Assembly (NCBI RefSeq): GCF_023283845.1
Contig: NZ_JAKILC010000009.1
Span: forward strand, 1-64,000
DNA length: 64,000 nt
Source of the DNA: Shewanella marinintestina
GTDB lineage: Bacteria > Pseudomonadota > Gammaproteobacteria > Enterobacterales > Shewanellaceae
Reading direction: 5' to 3'
Under the pieces are notes generated by a model, which was not told where the DNA came from, made no database searches, and saw nothing but the letters and a program-made list of their open reading frames with translations. A program made the position numbers and the translations under genes. Positions within the stretch are counted from its first letter, which is position 1; each line of letters opens with the position of its first letter. Below are positions 18,816 to 28,080 of the stretch, piece by piece.

Positions 18816-20783
18816 TTAAGATTTTCTGTCGATATTTTTAAACTGTTCAACCAGCACAACTTTATCACGTCCTTGTGCCTTTGCTCGGTACAATGCTTTA
18901 TCAGCGCCTTCTAGCACACCTTGCCAGCAATCTTTTAATAATGACGCATTTAAACGCTTCCCTACACCGATTGAAACCGTCAGATTGAGCACCTGTTTAC
19001 CCGCAGAAATCGGCGTATTGGCAATCGCTTTACGCACGCGCTCAAAACGCCTCTGCAGCTCAATAACCGTTACTACACAGCTAGACGCCGACCAACTAAG
19101 AGACAGAACAAACTCCTCTCCGCCCCATCGAACTAATAGATCCTGTTCGCGAATATTCTTTTGAATAATTTGACCCACTTTAATTAAGACCTCATCACCG
19201 ATATCATGCCCGTATGTGTCATTTACGACTTTAAAATGGTCGATATCAATAATCGCTAAACACATTTGCGTGTTCACGCCCGCGGTTTGCTGTTGAGCTA
19301 AGAAGTCCAAAAAATAGCGACGATTATAAAGTCCGGTTAAAGCATCGACATTAGATTGCTTATACAACTCCAAGTTAGATGTTTGCAGATTTTTGTTATC
19401 GTTTTCTAACCAGTAACGCTTTTTAATTAATAATGATATTGAAATAACAGCAACTAGAATAAAAAAACACAGAAACTTTTCTCGAATTGTTTGTTCAGCT
19501 AAACGCGCTTCATGAGCATCATTTTCAGCCTTTAACAATGCAACTTCTTGCTCACGATATTTCTCTTTATAACTTTCAGTCAGGTTTAATAACATTTTTC
19601 CGCGTTTATCAAACAACAAACTTTTACTTTCTTCATTCGATCTTCGTTGGTGAGCCAGCGCAGTTTCAAAATCTCCTAAAGCCTCGTAAGCCAAGGCATA
19701 AGTATTAAACATATCGGCTAAACCGGATTGATTGTTTATCTCTTGGTAATACGATTTACAGACATCTAATGCTGATAATCCTTCTGCAATCTTCCCTTGA
19801 TTAACCAAAGATTTAGCTAACATGCGGCTACAATCAGCCTCAAATACCTTGTATTGATATTCAGAAGCATTCGCCACACATTGACGCGAAATCTTCCCAG
19901 CAAACAAATATTGTTCGGTCGCTAGATAATAATTAATCCATGCAATCTGCACATTAAGCTGTACGCGTAAGTTCCCACTCAAGGCTGCATTTTCTCTTGC
20001 AGCAATAAGGTAAGGCTCACTTTCATCAACTCTATCAAGCCTTTCTAAAATGAACGCTGAATTATTGTTAAATACACTGAGCTGTTCATAACTGCCGCCA
20101 TACTTATCGACATGCTCTAGCGCGTTCATATTGGCTTGCCATGCTTTATCCCATTCTTCTATTTCAAGATAGATAAGCGACACATTAGACAAAACCTTAC
20201 TGACGTATGGATCTTCAGGCTGCAAAATAAAGATATCAAGAGCACTAAGATAATACTCAAGCGCTGAGTAGTATTGTGATTGGAAGAAAAACAGTGCCGC
20301 TTTAACGTTATAAGCGCGGCCAGTTAAATGGGTAAAATTCGCTTCTTTAGACAGCTCTATCGCATCATCTATTAACGTAAAGCCATCTTCAACCCTACTT
20401 TCTTTAGCCGCAAAAGTAGCCTGCCACATCTTAGCTTCAGCAATCAACCAAGCCTGATCATGTATTTTAGCCACTGTTGCCAAGTTCTCAATTGCACGCT
20501 CAGCCAACTTGGGCGCACCATTCGACAACTCGATATCATGTAGGATCCTATAGTAAGCGAACGCATAATAAGGTGATGTTTTTGCCTGTTTGACAGTAAT
20601 AAGTTCTGCTAACTTTCTGCGCTTATCTTCAGCCTCAATGGTTTTACTATTGAGAAGCTCGATAATCTCGTCACCTTGAGTGAGTTTAGAAAGGGGATTT
20701 AGTGGCGAAAATTCAACAGATATAGCGGCATGTGAATAGAGCATCATCCCTACAAAAATAATCAATGCGGTGATTTTATTCAT
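18816..20783 (-). CDS. TPR-containing membrane diguanylate cyclase (GGDEF)
   Basis: Predicted c-di-GMP synthase of about 655 residues. An N-terminal signal/anchor (ALIIFVGMMLYSHAAIS) is followed by a long helical sensor region with tetratricopeptide-like repeats (about 90-400), presumably periplasmic. A coiled coil (EKYREQEVALLKAENDAHEARLAEQ), a transmembrane helix (FLCFFILVAVISISLLI, about 448-466) and a C-terminal GGDEF domain (about 490-650) complete it. The active site is RWGGEEFVL. The RxxD inhibitory site (REQD) sits five residues before GGEEF, so product inhibition is expected. No EAL domain is present. The start at 20783 is preferred over a TTG two codons earlier. Confidence 0.92.
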   Translation of the reverse strand: MNKITALIIFVGMMLYSHAAISVEFSPLNPLSKLTQGDEIIELLNSKTIEAEDKRRKLAELITVKQAKTSPYYAFAYYRILHDIELSNGAPKLAERAIENLATVAKIHDQAWLIAEAKMWQATFAAKESRVEDGFTLIDDAIELSKEANFTHLTGRAYNVKAALFFFQSQYYSALEYYLSALDIFILQPEDPYVSKVLSNVSLIYLEIEEWDKAWQANMNALEHVDKYGGSYEQLSVFNNNSAFILERLDRVDESEPYLIAARENAALSGNLRVQLNVQIAWINYYLATEQYLFAGKISRQCVANASEYQYKVFEADCSRMLAKSLVNQGKIAEGLSALDVCKSYYQEINNQSGLADMFNTYALAYEALGDFETALAHQRRSNEESKSLLFDKRGKMLLNLTESYKEKYREQEVALLKAENDAHEARLAEQTIREKFLCFFILVAVISISLLIKKRYWLENDNKNLQTSNLELYKQSNVDALTGLYNRRYFLDFLAQQQTAGVNTQMCLAIIDIDHFKVVNDTYGHDIGDEVLIKVGQIIQKNIREQDLLVRWGGEEFVLSLSWSASSCVVTVIELQRRFERVRKAIANTPISAGKQVLNLTVSIGVGKRLNASLLKDCWQGVLEGADKALYRAKAQGRDKVVLVEQFKNIDRKS

Positions 20784-21140
20784 ATACAAATCGCTGAATA
20801 GGCAGAAAGCATTTGGAGTGAAAAGTTGTTCATTTACGTGATAATTAATCGTGAAAACAAGTCGTTACAGCCTGCGTCACTTATGATTTATGAGGTTCGT
20901 CACACAATATCTGAAAACAAGATAAGGTCAACATAAATGTCACCAAAAGTTAAAAGATGTGAACACGGTTTGAAAGCATAGGTAACACAATCGCTAAAAG
21001 CTGTTACCTAAACAAGTTTCAAGCAGAGGCTTTTTGAGCTAAATAGAAAATAAATCTACAAATATTATTGTTTTTAGGGGCAAGTTGGCATTAGATAAAG
21101 GCTAATTATTCGGCAAACTAATGTGAAGTAAGAGAGTCAG
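20784..21140. other. Divergent intergenic region, GGDEF gene / nagD
   Basis: About 350 bases of AT-rich DNA between two divergent genes. It must hold both promoters, but I see no convincing boxes, hairpins or genes. Confidence 0.5.
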
Positions 21141-21887
21141 ATGAAAAATATTATTTGCGATATTGATGGAGTGTTACTGCACAACAACCAGCTTATTCCC
21201 GGAAGTGATAAGTTTATTAACCGCATAGTAGAGCAAGGTAACCCGCTCGTTATACTGACTAACTACCCGGTACAAACGGGTAAAGATCTACAAAACCGAT
21301 TAGGCTCCGCAGGTCTCAACATCCCTGAAGAGTGTTTTTATACGTCCGCCATGGCCACTGCAGATTTTTTAAAGCATCAGCAAGGGACCAAGGCCTATGT
21401 GATTGGTGAGGGCGCACTAACCCATGAATTGTACAAAGCTGGCTTTACCATTACCGATATCAACCCCGACTTTGTGATTGTTGGTGAGACACGCTCTTAT
21501 AACTGGGATATGATCCATAAGGCTGCAAAATTTGTGAGTGAAGGTGCACGTTTTATTGCCACCAATCCTGATACCCACGGGCCCTCATTCAGCCCCGCTT
21601 GTGGCGCCTTATGTGCACCTATTGAACGTATTAGCGGTAAAAAGCCGTTTTATGTTGGTAAACCAAGCTCATGGATTATTCGTTCAGCGCTTAACCACAT
21701 AGGCGGACACTCAGAAAATACGGTGATTATTGGTGACAATATGCGCACTGATATTCTGGCAGGTTTTCAAGCGGGTCTTGAGACAATATTAGTCACCAGC
21801 GGCGTTAGCTCCATTGCCGATATTGAAAAAGAGCCCTTTAGGCCTAACCATATCTTTGATTGTGCGGGTGATATCGACGTGGTCTAA
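21141..21887 (+). CDS. nagD: NagD-type HAD phosphatase
   Basis: HAD superfamily IIA hydrolase of 248 residues, close in length and sequence to E. coli NagD, a nucleotide monophosphatase with preference for UMP. HAD motif I is CDIDGVLLHNN (Asp8 and Asp10, nucleophile and acid/base). Motif II is VILTNYP, the Lys of motif III lies in FYVGKPSSW, and motif IV is IIGDNMRTDILAG. The C2 cap lies between. It stands apart from any nag genes, so the role is more likely nucleotide turnover than glucosamine use. Confidence 0.9.
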   Translation: MKNIICDIDGVLLHNNQLIPGSDKFINRIVEQGNPLVILTNYPVQTGKDLQNRLGSAGLNIPEECFYTSAMATADFLKHQQGTKAYVIGEGALTHELYKAGFTITDINPDFVIVGETRSYNWDMIHKAAKFVSEGARFIATNPDTHGPSFSPACGALCAPIERISGKKPFYVGKPSSWIIRSALNHIGGHSENTVIIGDNMRTDILAGFQAGLETILVTSGVSSIADIEKEPFRPNHIFDCAGDIDVV

Positions 21888-21968
21888 ATATTATCCTAGA
21901 AATGTCCCTTTATAACCTTGGCTTTATAACTAGCTAAGGTCATTCGATTGTATAACCACGATTCTTGG

Positions 21969-21992
21969 GCAGCACTATTACGTTAGTGCTGC
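21969..21992 (+). terminator. Possible terminator of nagD
   Basis: GCAGCACTA-TTACGT-TAGTGCTGC forms a 9-bp stem about 80 bases after the nagD stop. The T tract after it is poor, so the function is uncertain. Confidence 0.4.
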
Positions 21993-22176
21993 TATCTATA
22001 TTTCCGCTTTGCTATCATAATTTTCTAACAGGACTCTTAACCTGTCACCACTCAGTGCAATATTAAGTAACATTTTAGTCATTAGATTATCAGCCTCATC
22101 GCTTGCCAATTGGCGTCTTTTTCCGCCATCATCCTCGTAATAAAAAAGTCTAAAACAACAATAATAAGGCCTTTAC

Positions 22177-23835
22177 ATGCGTTCAATTTTACCTGTTTGC
22201 GCACTCACCATACTGACAGCCTGCAGCCAACATCCAACAAATATTACCAATGTCACAGATGTATCTTTTGATGAAAAGCGTTTTCGTCAAGATATCAAAA
22301 CCCTTTCATCAGACGAATTTGAGGGACGTGCGCCAACCACTAAAGGCGAGCAATTAACTTTAGACTATTTAAGTAACGCCTTTGCAGAAATGGGCCTCAA
22401 TAAGCCAAATGGCAAAAATTATTTGCAAGCCGTACCTATGGTTACCTACACCGCATCCGATGAGCAAACAATCCGCTTAGGTGACTTGCCGTTAAAGCAT
22501 CGCCAAGATGTGGTACTAGGCAGCCGTCATGATGTAGAAAATATTGATATCAATAGTGCACCGCTTGTTTTTGTTGGGTACGGCATTAACGCTCCAGAGT
22601 ATCAATGGAACGATTATCAAGACCTCGATATGAGTGGCAAAATTGCGGTCATTTTGGTTAATGATCCCGGCTTTGCTTTACCTAACTCTGGAAAGTTTAA
22701 TGGTAAAGCCATGACCTACTACGGCCGTTGGAGCTACAAGTTTGAAGAAGCGAGCCGACAAGGCGCATTAGGAGCCATCATCATTCACGACACCAAACCA
22801 GCCTCTTATCCTTGGTCGGTGGTGGAAAACAGCTGGACCGGTGCCCAACAAGACCTTGTCAGAAGCCAACAACAGCAAGCACAACGTGTGAAAGTCGAAG
22901 GTTGGATCACTTACAATATCGCGGAGCAACTCTTTGACAATGCAGGCTTATCATTAGCCACTGTGTCTGACCGCGCAGCAGCAAGCCCTATCAACTTACC
23001 ATTAAATCAAACGGCTTCAATTGAGTTCGCCAATCAAGCTCAATACGCTAATAGTTACAACGTCGTGGCGACATTACCCGGTAATAGCCGTCCTGACGAA
23101 CAGATCTTATTTACAGCACATTGGGATCATATCGGTATAGATAGCAGTAAAGAAGGCGATCAGATTTATAACGGTGCCTTGGATAACGCCTCTGGCACCG
23201 CAGGCATTTTAGAAATTGCCCGCCAACTTGCTAACCAAGCCAAAAATGGTAACCCTCTAGCCCGTTCAGTCACTTTTGTGGCAACAACAGGTGAAGAACA
23301 GGGTTTACTCGGCTCTCGCTATTACGCTACAAACCCTATTTATCCATTAGATAAGACCGTAGCGGTATTTAATCTAGACAGTACCAACATTTATGGACGT
23401 ACTAGCGATTACACCATAATAGGTAAAGGCAAATCAGAGCTTGAAAACTATCTTATTGAGGCGCTTACAAGCCAAAATCGCACAGCTAAAAGCGAAAAGT
23501 ATCCAGAGTCAGGCGGATTTTTCCGCTCAGACCATTTCAGCTTCGCTAAAGAAGGCGTTCCAGCAGTATTTGCTGGTGGTGGTAGTGAGCCAATCGATGA
23601 CGCAACGGCTCAATATAAAGCAGCAATGAAACTTAAAATGAAAGGTTGCTATCACAATGTTTGCGACGAGTATCGAGAAGACTGGGACCTATCTGGTGCT
23701 TTAGAAGATTTAGCCGTTTACTATCAAGCAGCCACAGCGTTAGGTAACAATAGTGATTGGCCCGGCTATTTTAAGGGCACTGAATTTAACGCTCTACGCC
23801 CGGCTAACGACACCTTAGAGCAAGCCAGTAAATAA
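22177..23835 (+). CDS. M28 family metallopeptidase with PA domain, lipoprotein
   Basis: Zinc aminopeptidase-like protein of 552 residues. The lipobox LTAC at about Cys16 predicts an envelope lipoprotein. A protease-associated domain is inserted (about 110-260, APLVFVGYGINAPEYQWNDY). The catalytic M28 domain follows with the two-zinc ligands in TAHWDHIG, LDNASGTAGILEIARQL, TTGEEQGLLGS, FNLDSTNIYGR and SGGFFRSDHFSFAKEG. All metal ligands and the catalytic Glu (GEEQG) are present. It probably digests peptides in the periplasm. Monocistronic. Confidence 0.92.
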   Translation: MRSILPVCALTILTACSQHPTNITNVTDVSFDEKRFRQDIKTLSSDEFEGRAPTTKGEQLTLDYLSNAFAEMGLNKPNGKNYLQAVPMVTYTASDEQTIRLGDLPLKHRQDVVLGSRHDVENIDINSAPLVFVGYGINAPEYQWNDYQDLDMSGKIAVILVNDPGFALPNSGKFNGKAMTYYGRWSYKFEEASRQGALGAIIIHDTKPASYPWSVVENSWTGAQQDLVRSQQQQAQRVKVEGWITYNIAEQLFDNAGLSLATVSDRAAASPINLPLNQTASIEFANQAQYANSYNVVATLPGNSRPDEQILFTAHWDHIGIDSSKEGDQIYNGALDNASGTAGILEIARQLANQAKNGNPLARSVTFVATTGEEQGLLGSRYYATNPIYPLDKTVAVFNLDSTNIYGRTSDYTIIGKGKSELENYLIEALTSQNRTAKSEKYPESGGFFRSDHFSFAKEGVPAVFAGGGSEPIDDATAQYKAAMKLKMKGCYHNVCDEYREDWDLSGALEDLAVYYQAATALGNNSDWPGYFKGTEFNALRPANDTLEQASK

Positions 23836-24321
23836 AGCAGCACTTGAGTGATTAGCCACAAAAGGGATCACCACTTTTTCTAATAAAGTATCCAGTAACA
23901 TTTTACCTATTTGAAGGTTTTCAACCAGCCGACTTGCCACCCACTTGTCGGCTTTTTTTTATCACTCTAGCAGCCACTTTTATTAAATTTAAATATGAGC
24001 TTTAGTCACATCCAGCTAAAACCGAGCAGATAATCAGCAAAAAATATGGATTTTTCAATTAATTTTCACAATTCATTTTAATTGAAGCCACATTACGATA
24101 TGTCCAATCAAACTGAGCAATCCCCCCCTACAAATTACCGATACAGTACAATTACAACCGTTAAACTATAGAATTATCATTTTAATGATTCAAAAATCTA
24201 AATTTAACTAGGTAAAAAGCCACATTTAACAGTTATTATTCAAAAACGGATTTGTATTCTTCAATTTTCAATGGCAGATTAATACTCAATTACGTTTAAG
24301 ACAGAATTTTTGGAGTGACAC
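23836..24321. other. Intergenic region before asnB
   Basis: This 486-base gap holds the M28-gene terminator at 23927-23960 and then about 360 bases of AT-rich DNA upstream of asnB. I see no gene or recognisable leader. Confidence 0.5.
23927..23960 (+). terminator. Terminator of the M28 peptidase gene
   Basis: AGCCGAC (23927-23933) pairs with GTCGGCT (23947-23953), followed by a run of T. Confidence 0.85.
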
Positions 24322-25986
24322 ATGTGTTCAATTTTTGCAATTTTAGATATCCAGTCAGACGCAACACCACTGCGTCAAGTCGCTCTTGAAATGTCTAAAC
24401 TACTGCGCCACCGCGGCCCAGATTGGTCAGGGATCTACAGCAGTGATAAAGCGATTTTAGCCCACGAGCGTTTAGCTATCGTCGATATTGAACACGGTGC
24501 ACAGCCGTTACTTAGCCAAGATGGTTCTATCGTGTTGGCCGTTAACGGTGAGATCTACAACCACAAGGAGCTGAAAGCAGAGCTAGGTGACAAGTACAGC
24601 TACCAAACTAACTCTGATTGTGAAGTTATTTTGGCGCTATATCAGGAATACGGTACTGAGTTTTTAGATAAGTTAAACGGCATCTTTGCTTTTGTACTTT
24701 ACGACAAAACCAAAGACACTTATCTGGTTGGTCGTGACCATATGGGGATCATCCCTCTTTACACAGGCCATGACGCTGAAGGTAACTTCTATATTGCCTC
24801 TGAAATGAAAGCATTAATGCCAGTATGTAAAACGGTAGAAACCTTTACTCCTGGCCACTACCTATCAAGCGAGAAAGGGGAATTAACCCATTACTACCAA
24901 CGAGACTGGCGTGAGTTTGTCGCTGTTCAAGATAACCCTGCTAGCGCAGAAGATGTACGTGATGCATTAGAAGCAGCCGTGAAACGCCAGCTTATGTCAG
25001 ACGTCCCATACGGTGTGCTGCTATCAGGTGGACTGGATTCATCAGTGATTTCAGCCATCACCCAAACATTTGCCAAACATCGCATTGAAGACGACGGAGA
25101 AAGCAGTGCTTGGTGGCCTCAACTGCACTCATTTGCCGTTGGACTTGAAGGTGCACCAGACTTAATTGCGGCGCAGAAAGTTGCCGATGCCATTGGTACC
25201 ATTCACCATGAAATCACCTTTACCTTCCAAGATGGTATTGATGCTATTAAAGACGTGATTTACCACTTAGAAACCTATGATGTCACCACCATTCGCGCTG
25301 CAACGCCAATGTATTTAATGGCAAGAAAAATCAAGGCCATGGGCATTAAGATGGTGTTATCAGGCGAAGGGGCCGATGAGTTGTTCGGCGGTTACCTCTA
25401 CTTCCATAAAGCGCCAAACGCACAAGCCTTCCATGAAGAGCTAGTCCGTAAACTCGATAAGCTACACCTATTCGATTGCCTACGCGCTAACAAAGCGATG
25501 GCGGCATGGGGACTTGAAGCTCGCGTTCCTTTCTTAGACAAAGAGTTTATGGATGTCGCGATGCGCACTAACCCAGAAGCTAAAATGTCGAAGAACGGTA
25601 AAATTGAGAAACACATTTTGCGTGAAGCCTTTGAGCACAAGTTGCCTAAGGAAGTGGCATGGCGTCAAAAGGAGCAATTCAGTGACGGCGTAGGTTACTC
25701 TTGGATTGACGGACTTAAAGATCACGCAGCTGAAAAAGTTGATGATTTAAAACTGGCTAACGCCAAGTTTAGATTCCCATATAACACACCTGAAACCAAA
25801 GAAGCCTATTTCTACCGTACTTTCTTTGAAGAGCTATTCCCATTGCCAAGTGCAGCGGAAACGGTACCAGGTGGTAAATCGGTTGCCTGCTCAACGCCAG
25901 AGGCGCTAGCGTGGGATGAAAGCCTACAAGGGATCATCGATCCATCAGGACGTGCAGTGCAATCAGTGCACGACAGCGCTTACTAA
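24322..25986 (+). CDS. asnB: Asparagine synthase B (glutamine-hydrolysing)
   Basis: Enzyme of 554 residues that makes asparagine from aspartate, ATP and glutamine. The class II glutaminase domain starts at Cys2 (MCSIFAILDI), with RHRGPDWSG and NGEIYNH. The synthetase domain carries the PP-loop LLSGGLDSSVISA (about 235) and SGEGADELFGGYLYFHKAP (about 350). The family length is 554 as in E. coli. The ATG has TTTTTGGAGTGACAC before it. It is a single gene ending at a strong terminator. Confidence 0.98.
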   Translation: MCSIFAILDIQSDATPLRQVALEMSKLLRHRGPDWSGIYSSDKAILAHERLAIVDIEHGAQPLLSQDGSIVLAVNGEIYNHKELKAELGDKYSYQTNSDCEVILALYQEYGTEFLDKLNGIFAFVLYDKTKDTYLVGRDHMGIIPLYTGHDAEGNFYIASEMKALMPVCKTVETFTPGHYLSSEKGELTHYYQRDWREFVAVQDNPASAEDVRDALEAAVKRQLMSDVPYGVLLSGGLDSSVISAITQTFAKHRIEDDGESSAWWPQLHSFAVGLEGAPDLIAAQKVADAIGTIHHEITFTFQDGIDAIKDVIYHLETYDVTTIRAATPMYLMARKIKAMGIKMVLSGEGADELFGGYLYFHKAPNAQAFHEELVRKLDKLHLFDCLRANKAMAAWGLEARVPFLDKEFMDVAMRTNPEAKMSKNGKIEKHILREAFEHKLPKEVAWRQKEQFSDGVGYSWIDGLKDHAAEKVDDLKLANAKFRFPYNTPETKEAYFYRTFFEELFPLPSAAETVPGGKSVACSTPEALAWDESLQGIIDPSGRAVQSVHDSAY

Positions 25987-25996
25987 AACTACCAAT

Positions 25997-26038
25997 ACCC
26001 AATAAAAAACCACTCACTTGAGTGGTTTTTTATTGGGT
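25997..26038. terminator. Bidirectional terminator, asnB / CHMI-like gene
   Basis: ACCCAATAAAAAACCACTCA is mirrored by TGAGTGGTTTTTTATTGGGT, giving a long stem with A and T tracts suited to both convergent genes. Confidence 0.88.
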
Positions 26039-26092
26039 ATATTTTTTGCTAACGCACTTATTCTAGAACGTGTAAATAGCTCACTTTATTCG

Positions 26093-26437
26093 CTAATTTA
26101 ACACTTTAAAGTAATGCTTATGCTGTATATCAACGACTTCTATCGTAACGCTACTGACTGCAGAGGTAATAAGAGCAATAGCATCGTATACTCGTTCAAG
26201 CAGCAGCGATTTTTGCTCATCAGTGCGGCCTGGCATAATCGCAATATTGAGATGAATAAAACTGCCGCTTTCATCTTCACCAACTTGAAAATAGTCACAG
26301 CGCAGTGCACGAGTTTTAATAGCACTTGGTTCAAACAGCTGAGACTCAATTAATCCTCTATGACACGCAGTCACTAAAGCTTCTACCGACAATACATCGG
26401 CTAACGGGGCGGCATACTCAATGGTGCAGTGCGGCAT
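26093..26437 (-). CDS. 5-carboxymethyl-2-hydroxymuconate delta-isomerase family protein
   Basis: Small protein of 114 residues of the tautomerase superfamily, CHMI branch. Pro follows the initiator Met (MPHCTIEYAAPL), as required for the catalytic N-terminal proline. FIHLNIAIMPGRTDEQKSLLLERV matches the family core. In homoprotocatechuate degradation this isomerase is HpaF, but none of the other hpa genes are nearby. It may act on another substrate. It lies about 65 bases from the VOC gene in the same direction. Confidence 0.82.
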   Translation of the reverse strand: MPHCTIEYAAPLADVLSVEALVTACHRGLIESQLFEPSAIKTRALRCDYFQVGEDESGSFIHLNIAIMPGRTDEQKSLLLERVYDAIALITSAVSSVTIEVVDIQHKHYFKVLN

Positions 26438-26503
26438 AATTAACTCTTCTTATATTTAATATTAGCTCATACTTTGGTTTGCAATAAAGCGCTTTGATAA
26501 GTG

Positions 26504-26863
26504 TTACTCAGACCAAACAGCATATTCATTGCCATTAGGATCGATAAAGTGAAAACGCCTACCACCAGGAAAGGAAAAAATGCTGTGGCTTATCTCGCCG
26601 CCTGCGGCAGTTATTTTATCTTGGGTAACTTCAAGCTGTGCAGAATAAATAACAATAAGTGGAGAGCCGTTCGCGCAGGTAAAGGACTTATCACTAACAA
26701 AAAATCCACCTGTAATACCGACGTCAATAAAACAGCTATATTCGGGCCCATAATCAACAAACTGCCAAGCAAAAACCTGGCTAAAAAATGCTTTAGCCTT
26801 ATCCAAATCGTGTACAGGGATCTCTAAATAATTAATACTATGATGTTGATTACGATGTTGCAT
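26504..26863 (-). CDS. VOC (glyoxalase/dioxygenase fold) family protein
   Basis: Single-domain protein of 119 residues with the vicinal-oxygen-chelate fold. INYLEIPVHDLDKAKAFFSQVFAW is the usual first beta-alpha-beta unit, and GGRRFHFIDPNGNEYAVWSE is the last strand pair with the terminal Glu. The set of metal ligands is incomplete by eye, so the catalytic type is unknown. A good AAGGAG site precedes the ATG. It is probably co-transcribed with the CHMI-like gene downstream. Confidence 0.85.
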   Translation of the reverse strand: MQHRNQHHSINYLEIPVHDLDKAKAFFSQVFAWQFVDYGPEYSCFIDVGITGGFFVSDKSFTCANGSPLIVIYSAQLEVTQDKITAAGGEISHSIFSFPGGRRFHFIDPNGNEYAVWSE

Positions 26864-26960
26864 ATCCGGCTCCTTTTCAAACCTATTTAATGATTAAAAC
26901 ATAATCAGCGTCGAATAACAGCCTCCAACATTAGCAGCTTTCTCATCAATTCACCGCAAT

Positions 26961-26984
26961 AAAAAAGGGAGCCTTAGCTCCCTT
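26961..26984 (-). terminator. Terminator of the DUF445 gene
   Basis: On the minus strand GGGAGC-TAAG-GCTCCC followed by TTTTTT, about 25 bases after the stop. Confidence 0.88.
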
Positions 26985-27008
26985 AATATGGTTTTAATTA
27001 TTTAGCTG

Positions 27009-27716
27009 TTAACCTTGGATCAAGGCAGCCGCTAAACCTATCAAGCCGCCAAATACCCCGCCCCAAACCACAAGCCAACCAAGATGCTCTCGGATCATCT
27101 CTTGTACAATCTCTTTAACAAGCTGTGGCGTCAGTTCATCGAGTCGCTGCGTCACAATCTCTTCAACTTTTGCGCGCATATCGGCAATCATATCCGGCTG
27201 TTCAAGCTCGGCTTTTACCAACGCATAGAAATCGTCACTTTGGGCAATTTCGCTTAATGAACTTTTCATTTTTTCAATAAAAGGCTCACGTAATGGTGTA
27301 ATAGCATCACTGCCACCAAACATTGCCAACATGCCACCGAGTGACGATTGCTCAACCGTTTTAACTAACGCATCAAAGGCCGGTGACAAATCAATTTTAT
27401 CAATCACAGGCTGTAGGTTAAGTTGCTTCTCGACTCCGCCCTCGCCAGAAAGAAATCGGTCAATGTTCTCTTCAGTAAAAAACTGTTTCATCATCAAATT
27501 GGCTATTGCAGCTTTAAACTCTTCAAAGCGTGACGGAATAACACCTGAACCGTATAAGCCTGGCACTTTTTCAAACAGCATATGAATCGCAAGCCAATTG
27601 GTTACCGCGCCAGAAAGCGCAAACAAACCAACAGTTAATACAATCGGCAGAGCAAACAAATAACCCACTGCAACCAAAATGGCCGCTAGCAGATTAGTAA
27701 TAACACTTTTATTCAA
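27009..27716 (-). CDS. DUF445 family membrane protein
   Basis: Protein of about 235 residues with N-terminal transmembrane segments (NLLAAILVAVGYLFALPIVLTVGLFALSGAVTNWLAIHMLF). A helical cytoplasmic or periplasmic part and a C-terminal transmembrane helix (WLVVWGGVFGGLIGLAAALIQG) follow. The motif GAVTNWLAIHMLFEKVPGLYGSGVIP is characteristic of DUF445/YheB-like proteins, whose function is not established. The likely start is TTG at 27716 with GGGGA upstream. A TTG six codons earlier is also open. Confidence 0.85.
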   Translation of the reverse strand: MNKSVITNLLAAILVAVGYLFALPIVLTVGLFALSGAVTNWLAIHMLFEKVPGLYGSGVIPSRFEEFKAAIANLMMKQFFTEENIDRFLSGEGGVEKQLNLQPVIDKIDLSPAFDALVKTVEQSSLGGMLAMFGGSDAITPLREPFIEKMKSSLSEIAQSDDFYALVKAELEQPDMIADMRAKVEEIVTQRLDELTPQLVKEIVQEMIREHLGWLVVWGGVFGGLIGLAAALIQG

Positions 27717-28080
27717 GCTAATTCCCCAAAGCAAGATCGAAAACGCGCTATGGTATCAATCAAGAAAGACCCGAAGCAATAGTCAGCATCACGCTTATTT
27801 CATTCCACTAAGATCAATTAACGCCAACTCATGGATTTGTGTAGTTAACTCCCCTATCTCCATGGATAAATCGCTCACAACAAAAGTGCGTTTGTAACAA
27901 CTGTTTTCATACGTTAATAATTTAAAGGGATTTAATAGAAAATATTATGATCCAAGAGTCGTTTACCTGATAATGAAGCTAAAATTAGTAGGGCAAGTAT
28001 CAGGCTTTAACAAACAGCACTTTTAACGTCGCTGTTAGCATGACAAGCACTCCGCCATAAACGAATCGACAAAGGTTAGT
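27717..28080. other. Divergent intergenic region, DUF445 / DUF748
   Basis: About 360 bases between divergent genes. No gene, hairpin or clear operator seen. Confidence 0.45.
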
